Of a stretch of 64,000 bases of DNA, positions 51,582 through 62,101 are shown one piece after another (positions within the stretch are counted from its first letter, which is position 1; the number at the start of each line of letters is the position of its first letter). The DNA comes from Malania oleifera. Its lineage: Eukaryota; Streptophyta; Magnoliopsida; Santalales; Ximeniaceae. Position numbers and translations under genes: made by a program. The stretch covers positions 10,509,764 through 10,573,763 of the forward strand of contig NC_080422.1 of NCBI RefSeq assembly GCF_029873635.1, in the 5' to 3' direction. The notes below the pieces were generated by a model. The model was given only the letters and a program-made list of their open reading frames with translations, was not told the DNA's origin and ran no database searches.

Positions 51582-52189
51582 TACGAACACAGGGTTTTGT
51601 CGACGAAGGCTTTAAAGATTTCGCCAACGAACACAGGGCTTCATCGACGAGAAAATACTGAGAGTGGTTCTGAGGCAGCCTGACTTAGTTATAGAAATTG
51701 ACGTATGCATGAAAATATTGATGATTAATACTGGGGATTTTGAGTTTCAGGATATTGAGTAGGAAATCCTACGGGGGTAAGGATAAGATTTTAGGGGGCT
51801 TTCTCAATAGCCAAGTAAGGGAGTAAACTAAAGCAGTTCTTTTCCATGCAAACTATTATTGATTATGAGTAGTTTTATTTTCAGAAGAACATATGATGTA
51901 TTCGTTTATTATGAATGAAATGTACGATTAGGAAAATACTGCTATGATGCTTAAAAAGTATATGTATGTATGAGATGTCAAAAAATCATGATTTTAAAAT
52001 ATGAAGTATAACTTTTAATAGAGCATGTGTGGCATGAATATTATTTTACGTGAAATGAGATAAAATATGAATGCTTTTACGAGTAAAACACATTTTCAGG
52101 TATTTTGGAAAGATGGGTTATGTTATATTGAGTTGACGAATATATGATAAATGAGTCATTTTCAAATGTAAATACCTGAAATGTATTTG

Positions 52190-52390
52190 GCGCGAGGCCA
52201 CATTTATGTTATCGGCACGAGACCGTATTTATATGATTTTGGCATGAGGTCATGTATTTATGCTATCGGCACGAGATCGTATTGATATTATTGGCGCGAG
52301 GCCACATTTACTATGATTTTGGCACGAGGCCATACGTATGATTTCGGCGCGAGGCCGTATCTATGTTTTCGGCACAAAGTCGTAATGATG
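52190..52390. repeat. Tandem repeat ggcacgaggccgtatt, 5' LTR of H
   Basis: Seven to eight units of 25-30 bp alternating ggcgcgaggccaca and cggcacgagaccgta with short AT spacers. The homologous array in the 3' LTR is at 59330-59540. Confidence 0.9.
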
Positions 52391-53586
52391 TTATGTATGA
52401 TCATGTATTATATGTTATCACAACTAGGATGTTAGTTTAGTTCAGACCAGGAGCTTGGTACCGTAGCTATGGGTAGATCATATTTGGCACGATGTTGTAT
52501 TAGTGCTAACCATTCCACGAAGGGATGGGAGATGGATAGTCGATGTGGCTTTCAGTAGAGTGTGGACATCCACCTGGCAGTCCGGACCAGGGTGTGGCGA
52601 GCCCATCATACTTACAGACATATTTGATTCGGCAGTGGTAGGCCAGCCATTGTCGGGTCCCGCCTTCGGACTGCACAACCCATCATGGGGGGTAATACAT
52701 GACATTTGCTAGTTATTCATCCTGGGTATATTTCAGTATTACGAGTTATAACAGATGTTTATGTATGTTATGATTTATTAACGAATATGAAAATACATGA
52801 TTATCCAGCATGATATTATGATTATTTCCAGAGTTATGAAATGTATTGTATATGTATAAGCACTTTAAATATTCATGTTATCACACAACTGTATTTAGTT
52901 TACTTTCCCTTACTGAGAAGTGTCTCACCCCCAACATAAATATATTTTTTAGGAAACCCAGAGAGACCGGCGGGTCAGGGCCGTCGTTGAGTGATTGGTG
53001 CTTCCCTACTAGAAAGGTAAGCCCTGAGCTAGGACTAGGAGATTTTTGTTGCATAGTCCTAGTGTTATTTTGACTTTTTGGAGATTGTACAAATGAACAG
53101 TATATTGATGTTAAAAGAAAGCTTTGGTATTATGTTTTATGGATGGATGTATGGATTTTTATGTTTACTGCTATTAGGTTTTTCGCTGTGTATGACAGGA
53201 GTCCCCGTTGGCCACAGGTTCGGGTTGACCATTTATTTATTATGTTGTATTTTATTTAGGGACATTATATTTGGTATCAAAGCCCAGGATACTAGGTTCT
53301 TTAGACTTTAGAATGCAACAGTAATAATATCAGAGTATAAGATAAGAAGATTTGAGGTCTGGTTTTATAGTCTAGATGCAGGACTTCCGTGATGGTTTGT
53401 ATGATTTTCCTGGGGTGACGATTTCAAGAAATTCATTGTAAACTATCGTCAAGTTGGGTATCTAGGTTGCAAGATTGAACCTTGAATTGAGATTAAGAGA
53501 GATGAGTTAATTAGGAGGATATATTATATAAGTTGAGTGATACACGTAGAGAAAGAGGTTTTGAGTTAAGTTACCTGTTTTTCAGG

Positions 53587-54540
53587 ATGGACCTTGGTGG
53601 CAATAGTGCCCATACCAGTGGGAGTGAGGGTGCTAGACCCTCAAGTGCTGCGGGTAGTGATTCAGATGCAGTCTTACGCAGCATAGCACAGCAGGTTATG
53701 GCAGAAATTCCTAGGAGTTCGAGAGAACAGGGTGGTCCATCGACAAGCCATGGTAGTTCTATAGAGAAGTTTATTAAGATGAGTCCTCCAGCTTTTTTAG
53801 GAGGGACAGATCCTGCAGCTGTTGAGAAGTGGGTGCAGGAGATGGAGAAAATATTTGTAATGCTGCAATGTTCAGAGGAGCAGAAGGTGTTGTTTGCCAC
53901 CTACAGACTGACTAGAGAGGTTGAAAGATGGTGGTCGACAGTGAGACTTTTAGAGCAGCAGAGGACTATACCTGTGGAAATGACATAGGAGCGGTTCAAA
54001 GAGATTTTCTTTTATAGATATTTTCCAGCCTCTTCGAGGGTGGCTAAGATTGCAGAGTTCCTGAATCTGAAGCAGGGATAGCTGTCGGTACAAAAGTACC
54101 CGGCGAGGTTTATTGAGTTATCCCGCTTCGCCCCGTATATTATTCCAGATGAGGCGAAGAAGGTACAACAGTTTGAAAGAGGCCTGAGGAGAGAAATATA
54201 CAAGCAGGTATCGATTTTAAAGTTGCAGGATTTTGCTGAGCTAGTGGACCGAGCCACAATAGCTGAGATTGGTGATCGGTTGGAGGCTGAGGAACAAAGA
54301 TAGAAGAAGAGGTCTACACCTTCTGGTTCCCAGCAGGGGGTGGACGTGGTACATGGAAGAGAGGTGGCTATTATAGAGACCAGAGACAGGATACCGGACA
54401 TCGCGGTTTCCAAGGTGCACAGTCATCTCCAGCTTGCCCATCTTGTGGGAAGAGACACTTGGGGGAGTGTCGTGTCGGGCAAGGTGTCTGCTATAGGTGC
54501 GGGGAGCCAGGGCATATGATGAGAGTTTCCGACACATACT
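53587..54540 (+). pseudogene. Chromovirus H gag
   Basis: Starts MDLGGNSAHTSGSEG; an in-frame ATG at 53533 lies further upstream. The gag domain shows FLGGTDPAAVEKWVQEME, RWWSTVRLLEQQ and FKEIFFYRYFPASSR, then FIELSRFAPYIIPDEAKKVQ. Two zinc-knuckle-like motifs follow: CPSCGKRHLGEC (complete) and [15 protein letters not shown] (last Cys lost). TAG stops at 53986, 54079 and 54301 break the frame. Confidence 0.88.
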
Positions 54541-54543
54541 GGT

Positions 54544-57500
54544 GTGACTCCTGCTCTTAGACCTGCAAGAGGAGGTTACCAGGTACCACGAGGAGGCCAG
54601 CAGAGGAATACGGCCCCAACCAGAGTTTTTGCATTGATGCCGAGCGACGCTGGGGCTGCCGACGACATGGTGACAGGTACTATTAGTATGTTTTCATTTA
54701 AAGTTACTGCACTTTTTGATTCTAGTGCCACGCATTCTTTTGTGTCCTTAGAGTGTGTTACGTTATATGGGGTGAAAACGCAATCATTAGATGTCGAGCT
54801 GTTAGTGGCTACACCGACCGGGTCAACAGTGAGATGTAGTAGGGTACTTTGTGGTTGTCCAGTTGATGTTCAAAGGAAGATTTTATTTGCTGATTTGGTG
54901 GTATTAGATATGCACGGGTTTGACATTATTTTCGGCATAGATTGGCTAGCGGCTAATTCTGCTATTATAGACTGCCGTGCTAGAGAAGTGATATTCAGAC
55001 CTCTAGGGAAACCAGGATTTAGATTTACAGGGTCACAAGTGCAATCCTTACCTCAGATGATCTACGCAATTCAGGCGAGGAGACTGCTTCAGAATGGCTG
55101 TTTGGGATTCGTGGCTTTTGTGAAGGAGATGTCAGAAAATGAATTGAAACTTATAAATACGCCTGTAGTGAGAGAATTTACATACGTGTTACCAAATGAG
55201 TTACCAGGTTTGCCGCCTGACCATGAAGTAGATTTTTCTATTGATCTACTTCCAGGTAGAGCACCGATTTCTAAAGTACCGTACCAAATGGCGCCAACAG
55301 AGTTGGCAGAATTGAAAGACCAATTGCAGGATTTACTTGATAAAGGCTTCATACGGACTAGTGTATCTATGTGGGGAGCCCCACTGCTATTTTTGAAGAA
55401 GAAATACGGGACTATGAGAATGTGTATAGACTACATAGAGATTAATAAAGTGACTATCAAGAACAAGTATCCTCTACCCCGTATAGATGACTTGTTTGAC
55501 CAGCTCCAGGGTACACGGGTGTATTCAAAGATTGACCTCAGATTCGGCTACCATCAGGTGAAGGTGAAAGCAGAAGACATCTCAAAGACGACCTTTAGGA
55601 CCAGGTACGGGCATTATGAGTTTCTTGTTATGCCGTTTGGTTTGACAAATGCTCCTACAAGATTTAAGGACTTGATGAACAGAGTCTTCCACCGATATTT
55701 AGACTAGTTTATTGTTGTTTTTATTGATAATGTATTGGTCTATTCGAGGAACTATGAGGAGCATGAGACACATTTGAGGCAGGTTTTACAGATGCTCAGG
55801 GAGAAGAAGTTGTATGCCAAATTTAGTAAGTGTGATTTCTGGCTTGAGAAAGTTGTGTTTTTGGGGCATGTCATCTTAGGAGACGTAATTTCTGTAGATC
55901 CCAGTAAGATTGAGGCAGTGGTGAACTGGGTTAGACTGAGGAATATCCAAGAGATCAGAAGTTTCTTAGGGTTAGCTGGTTATTATCGTTGTTTTGTCGA
56001 GGGGTTCTCAGCCCTATCAGGGCCTCTGACACGACATACCAGGAAGAATGCTAGATTTGAGTGGGACGACAGCTGTGAGCAGAGCTTTCAAGAGCTGAAG
56101 TAGAGATTAGTCACAGCGCCGGTATTGATCATCCCATTTGGGGGTGAGGGTTATACCATTTATAGTGATGCGTCCTTAAAGGGACTTGATTGTGTGTTGA
56201 TGCATCATGGCAGGGTAATAGCGTATGCATCTAGACAGTTGAAAGAGTATGAAAAGAATTACCCTACCCACGATCTTGAATTAGTTGCGGTGGTACATGC
56301 GTTAAAAATTTGGAGGCATTACCTATATGGCTAGCAGTGTGAGATCTTCTCCGACCACAAGAGCTTAAAGTACTTCTTCACTCAAAAGGAATTAAATATG
56401 AGATAGAGAAGGTAGTTATAGTTGATTAAAGATTTTGACTGTACTATTAGTTAACACCCAGGGAAAACAAATGTGGTAGCTGATGCACTGAGCAGGAAGT
56501 CTGGAGTATCAGCATTAGTAGCTATGGAGATTCAGCATCCGATCATGATGGACCTGGAGAGACTTGGCATTGAGTTGATGGAGAGTAACACCCTAGTATG
56601 TATTGCCAACCTAGTAGTACAACCTACTCTACAGAAAAGAATTAAAACCGCCCAGAAGGAAGATCCAGAGTTAGTAAAGGTGATGGATAGAGTGCAGAGT
56701 GGTCAAGGGGAGAAATTCAATATTGCAGATGACGGAGCCTTGCGGTTTTGTTCCAGATTATGTGTTCCTGCCGATACTGAGATCAGGAAGACCATTCTAG
56801 ATGAGGCTCACAAATCGTTGTATACAGTTCATCCCGACAGTATGAAAATGTACAGGGATTTGCAAGAGTTTTACTGGTGGAACGGAATGAAGAGGGAGAT
56901 TGCCGAGTATGTAGCCTAGTGTTTGATGTTCCAGTAGGTAAAGGCTGAGCACCAGAGGCCAGCAGGGCAGTTGCAGCTGTTATTTATCCCGGAGTGGAAG
57001 TGGGATCATATTTTTATGGACTTTATTTCAGGGCAGCCGATGGCATTACATGGCCAGAATGCCATTTGGGTGATTGTTGACCATTTGACGAAGACCGCCC
57101 ACTTTATACCTATTAAGATCAGCTATTCCCTCAGCCGTTTAGCAGAGATTTACATTTAGGAGATAGTTCGTGCTCATGGGGTGCCTGTATCCATTGTATC
57201 ATATCGAGACCCACGATTTACGTCGCGATTTTGGAGGAGCTTGCAGGAGGCTCTGGGGTCTCAGTTATCGTTCAGTACGGCATTCCACCCTTAGTCAGAC
57301 AGGTAGACTGAGAGGACAATACAGATACTAGAAGATATGCTCTGAGAATGTGTTTTAGATTTTGGGGGTAGCTGGACTCAATTCATGCCACTGGTAGAGT
57401 TTGCGTACAATAATAGCAATCAGTCCAGTATTGGCATGGCACCATTTGAGGCACTATACGATAGGAGATGCAGATCTTTTTTATATTGGGACAAGTTGGG

Positions 57501-58059
57501 TGAGCGGCGAGTTGTGGGACCAGAGCTAGTACAGCAGGCATATGATAAGGTTTAGCTTATCAGGGACAGGATTGGTGCAGCACAGAGCCGACAGAAAAGT
57601 TATACCGACACTCGCCGTAGGAATTTGGAGTTTGAAGTGGGGGACCACGTATTTTTGAAGATAGCTCCATTGAAAGGAGTTATGAGATTTAGTAGGAAGG
57701 GTAAACTTAGCCCTAGGTTCATTGGTCTGTTTGAGATTTTAGAGAAAGTGGGACCAGTGGCCTACAAGCTCGCTTTACCACCTTCATTATCCAGAATTGA
57801 CATATTCCACATATCGATGTTGAGGAAATACGTCCCAGATCCTTCTCATATTATCAGTTATGATGAGTTGGAGCTTATCGATTCACTGGGGTATGAGGAG
57901 GTACCAGTACGTATTCTGGATAGGAAAGTACAGGAGCTACGTAACAAAAAGATTCCTCAAGTAAAAGTTTTGTGGAGGAATCATGCGGTAGAAGAGGCTT
58001 CTTGGGAGTCCGAGGAGCAGATGAGACGGAGGTATCCGCAATTATTTCAGGAAGTTTAA
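54544..58059 (+). pseudogene. Chromovirus H pol: protease, RT, RNase H, integrase, chromodomain-like end
   Basis: Protease: [13 protein letters not shown] near 54712 (family DSGATHSF, the Gly is Ser here) and [70 protein letters not shown], then a TAG and [11 protein letters not shown], where the second catalytic Asp is Asn. RNase [40 protein letters not shown]. Integrase: HPDSMKMYRDLQEFYWW, WDHIFMDFISGQP, FVEFAYNNS-like VEFAYNNSNQSS, then GDHVFLKIAPLKGVMRF and the chromodomain-like C-terminus. Stops near 55705, 56101, 56332, 56401, 56452, 56917, 56935, 57157, 57292, 57304, 57343 and 57553. Confidence 0.92.
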
Positions 58060-58312
58060 ATGTAATTAGAAAATGTGAGTAAGTATGTAGTTTTCTTGAC
58101 AGGTACATGTAGGGTTTTAGTAGTGTAGTATATTATTTTTGGGAGGAGTTTTCTTTTATATATGTAATCTCCCAAGACATGAGTTGTAACCACGGTATTC
58201 CTCCGCCATAAGTGAGGGTGAGTAATAAAATGAGTAGACCATTTTACCTAAGGGGTGATAAACTATATGAATAATAAATTTCGAGGACGAAATTTTTATA
58301 AGGAGGGGAGAA

Positions 58313-60417
58313 TGTAACGACCCGAATTTTTAAATGAAATTTAAATAATAAAGAAAGGAAAATTTGAAAAAGGGAAAAGAAGGGCAGCTGCCAGGCTTCG
58401 TCGACGAAACCCTGTTTTCGTCAACGAAGGCTTTAAAGATTTTGTGGACGAACACAGGGCTTCGTCAACGAGAAAATACCGAAAGGGATTCTGAGGCAGC
58501 CTAAATTTCGCCGACGAATACAGGGTCTCATCAATGAAATTTGTGAAGGACTCATCGACGAAGGTCGGGCTCGTCGACGAATCTCGTTACTTTATAAATA
58601 TGGAAATTCGGTAAATATCTCATTTTTTAAGAAGCTTCTCTCTCTCCTCTTCGGCTCTCTCACTCTCTCTCTTTGATTTTGGGCTGGTTTTACGCCGAAT
58701 CGAAGATCTGAGGCTACCACAATGCTCCTGGCGAAGTTCCCTACAAGTTTGCTGGAGCGGATTGTCAGGAAAACGAAGTTGGAAATCATCCCAAAGTTGA
58801 GGTAAGGCTTTTTAAGCCAAATTAGACTTTATGGTAGTTATAGAAATTGACGTACACATGAAAATACTGATGATTAATACTGGAAATTTTGAGTTTCAGG
58901 ATATTGAGTAGGAAATCCTACGGGGGTCAGGCTAAGATTTTAGGGGGCTTTCTCAGTAGCCAAGTAAGGGAGTAAACTAAAGCAGTTCTTTTCCATGCAA
59001 ACTATTATTGATTATGAGTAGTTTTATTTTCAGAAGAACATATGATGTATTCGTTTATTATGAATGAAATGTACGATTGGGAAAATACTGCTATGATGCT
59101 TAAAAAGTATATGTATGTATAAGATGTCAAAAAATCATGATTTTAAAATATGAAGTATGACTTTTAATAGAGCATGTGTGGCATAAATATTATTTTACGT
59201 GAAATGAGATAAAATATGAATGCTTTTACGAGTAAAACACATTTTCAGGTATTTGGAAAGATGGGCTATGTTATATTGAGTTGACGAATATATGATAAAT
59301 GAGTCATTTTCAAATGTATATACCTGATATGTATTTGGCACGAGGCCATATTTATGTTATCGGCACGAGGCCGTATTTATATGATTTTGGCACGAGGCCA
59401 TGTATTTATGCTATCGGCACGAGGCCGTATTGATATTATTGGCGCGAGGCCATATTTACTATGATTTCGGCACGAGGCCATACGTATGATTTCGGCGCGA
59501 GGCCGTATCTATGTTTTCGGCACGAGGCTATAATGATGTTATGTATGATCATGTATTATATGTTATCACAACTAGGATGTTAGTTTAGTTTAGACCAGGA
59601 GCTCGGTACCATAGCTATGGATAGATCAGATTTGGCTCGAGGCCGTATTAGTGCTAACCATTCCACGAGGGGATGGAAGATGGATAGTCGATGTGGCTTT
59701 CAGTAGAGTGTGGACGTCTACCTGGCAGTCCGGACCAGGGTGTGGCGGGCCCATCGTACTTACAGACATATTTGATTCGGCAGTGGTAGGCCAGCCATTG
59801 TCGGGTCCTGCCTTCGGACTGTATAACCCATCATGGGGGGTAGTACATGACATTAGCTAGCTATTCATCCTGGGTATATTTCAGTATTACGAGTTATAAC
59901 AGATGTTTATGTATGTTATGATTTATTAACGAATATGAAAATACATGATTATCCAGCATGATATTATGATTATTTCCAGAGTTATGAAATGTACTGTATA
60001 TGTATAAGTACTTTAAATATTCATGTTGTCACATAGCTGTATTTAGTTTACTTTCCCTTACTGAGAAGTGTCTCACCCCCAACATTAATATATTTTTCAA
60101 GAAACCTAGAGAGACCGGCGGGTCAGGGCCACCGTTGAGTGATTGGTGCTTCCCTACTAAAAGGGTAAGCCCTGAGTTAGGATTAGGAGATTTTTGTTGC
60201 ATAGTCCTAGTGTTATTTTGACTTTTTGGAGATTGTACATATGAACAGTATATTGATGTTAATAGAAAGCTCTGGTATTATGTTTTATGGATGGATGTAT
60301 GGATTTTTATGTTTACTGCTGCTAGGTTTTCCGCTGTGTATGACAGGAGTCCCCATTACCCACGGGTTCGAGTTGACCATTTATTTATTATGTTGTATTT
60401 TATTGAGGGACGTTACA
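58313..60417 (+). repeat. 3' LTR of chromovirus H
   Basis: 2,105 bp, tgtaacgacccg to gggacgttaca. Contains TCGTCGACGAA palindromes (58397-58590), a TATA-like tttataaatatgg (58591-58603) followed by a CT-rich leader, the ggcacgaggcc array (59330-59540), a gactgtataacccatcat block (about 59817) and ctgagaagtgtctcaccccc (about 60061-60080). It is the reference against which the damaged 5' LTR is read. Confidence 0.92.
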
Positions 60418-60821
60418 ATGTAGGTTGAGGTCAGCCCCGCTAATTGACCTAGTTAAGGTTGAGGTCAGCCCTATGCTAATTGACCTTGTTGTAATCGATG
60501 CCACTCCACCCTTAAGTGAGATATTAGTGGAATCCTCGGGCTTGCGAGCTAGAGGCGGGGACGTAAGCACAGTTGGCCGAACCCCGATAACATATCGTGT
60601 GTTTGTTCATATTTTCGCACTTCATATTTATCGCATGTGTAATTATGTGAATGATGCGCTTGATTTAAATTTCTGTATATTATATTTATCGGCGTATTTG
60701 GAACTGCATAAAAAGACCCTAAGTTATAATATTCAGCTAACATCTAGTTCAACTTAGGAGAAAAGTTTAAAATTCCAATTCACCCCCCCCCCTCTCTTGG
60801 GATTACACCAATTCTAACAAT

Positions 60822-60833
60822 TGGTATCAGAGC
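60822..60833 (+). other. Primer-binding site of copia element F2
   Basis: tggtatcagagc, 12 bases complementary to the 3' end of plant initiator tRNA-Met, two bases after the LTR end. Confidence 0.85.
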
Positions 60834-60874
60834 CTCGTTGGACTAGACTTAAACGTTTTTGCAAAAAGATCGCA

Positions 60875-62101
60875 ATGGCTTAATTTGGTGTATCCCCATT
60901 CGGAGAGGGACAGTTACCTACCAGTCCTCCATTATTTTGTGGTGTGGATTACACCACCTGGAAAATTAGAATGAGTGTATTTTTAAAATCTATGAGTTGG
61001 AGGGCTTGGCAAGTGATTGTCAAAGGAATTTGTATGCCAATAGAAAATGATATTAATTTGATGCATGCAAATTCATATGTTATGGACATGTTATATCTTG
61101 CATTAGATTCTAATATTTTTGTTGAGTTTTTGGCATATCGGCCTGCAAAGGATATCTGCGATGAACTCAAAAGAAAATATGGAGAGTCCTAGGAGAATGA
61201 GACCACCACTCAAGAAGTGGTAAATGATGGGATTAATGCATTAACAGAACAGGAGGTATATGACTCTTTCTCTGCATCTATTGATGATTCTTGTGTTGAA
61301 TGTTGTAATGAGTCTTATGTTGAATCATTTATTGAAAATAATGCTAGTTCTGTTGTTGATGCATGCGATGATTCTTGTGAAGAATTTTGTGATATAGCTT
61401 GTGCTGAATCATCTATTGAATATTGTGAAAATTATGCTATTAATGCACCTGATGATTCTCATGTAGAATACAAGAATATATTATGCATCGAATCATCTAT
61501 TGAAAGTTATGATTTTATTGTTAACGCTGCATGTATTGATTCATATGAAAATTATTGTGTCAATTCTTTTGCTGAATCATGTGCTGAATTAAATAATAAA
61601 AGCATGTTGTCATTTGAAAAACTAGAAAAGACTTTATTGAAAATGAATAAATTTCTAGTTAAGATATCTAAGTAGAAATCATTTTTGAAAATTAAGAATA
61701 AAGGGATAACTATACAATTAAAAGAATTAAAATATTATCATGCTATCCTCGAGAAGAGAAAGATTAAGAAGATACTGAAAATTATCTTCTTAGAAAAGGA
61801 AATAGATGATTACTCTATAGTTGCACCCAAAGTACAATATAAAAAGAATAATCATACTGAACCCTTAAGAGCTAAAAGAAATAAATTTTTCAAAAAGGGT
61901 TCATATTATAAGTCCCACAATTATATGTCATCAAATAAAAATAAAACAAGTAAGCATAATTTGTCACATGCATATAAATTTCTCTTATCTTGTAAAATGA
62001 AAGGGCGTATCCAACTTAGAAATGCTAGAAGTATGGACAAAGAAATGATGTGGGTTATTATGAAAGCAAACCTCGTAGGTCCTAAGGAAAATTGGATTTA
62101 A
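60875..62101 (+). pseudogene. Copia F2 gag with a 28-residue Cys/Glu/Ser-rich tandem repeat
   Basis: One frame of about 409 codons interrupted by TAA (codon 3), TAG (61190) and TAG (61673). The N-terminal part is copia gag: PPLFCGVDYTTWKIRMSVFL, WRAWQVIVKG, LYLALDSNIFVEFLAYRPAK, ICDELKRKYGES. Then 61283-61609 holds about four 28-residue repeats (DDSCVECCNESYVES and relatives), rich in Cys, Glu, Ser and Asn. A Lys-rich tail follows, ending WVIMKANLVGPKENWI, like the gag-protease junction of SIRE elements. No zinc knuckle was found. The repeat block is unusual for the family as I know it. Confidence 0.75.

Larger units (their letters stand above)
51368..53269 (+). repeat. 5' LTR of chromovirus H, with inverted duplication and promoter deletion
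   Basis: 1,902 bp against 2,105 bp for the 3' LTR. The first 95 bp are followed by an inverted copy of themselves (arms 51376-51462 and 51495-51581). A segment of roughly 330 bp present in the 3' LTR, from about 58506 to 58830, which includes the tttataaatatgg TATA region, is absent; the junction lies near cagcctgacttagttatag (51685-51703). Confidence 0.9.
51368..60417 (+). mobile_element. Tekay-like chromovirus H, full-length but decayed
   Basis: 5' LTR 51368-53269, PBS about 53271-53284 (ttggtatcaaagcc), gag about 53587-54540, protease-RT-RNase H-integrase 54544-58059, PPT-like ataaggaggggagaa about 58298-58312, 3' LTR 58313-60417. TSD gtgta (51363-51367) against atgta (60418-60422), one mismatch. 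The C-terminal VKVLWRNHAVEEASWESEEQ is typical of the Tekay/Del group. About 15 premature stops, an altered protease motif and an altered RT catalytic box make it inactive. Confidence 0.92.
49459..60819 (+). repeat. 5' LTR of copia element F2, split by chromovirus H
   Basis: Starts tgttgaccgtatagg and ends caccaattctaaca next to the PBS. Own length about 2.3 kb after removing 51368-60417 and one TSD copy. The insertion point matches intact sequence in F1 (aaggcgtgtaggttgagg, about 26683-26700). Confidence 0.88.
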
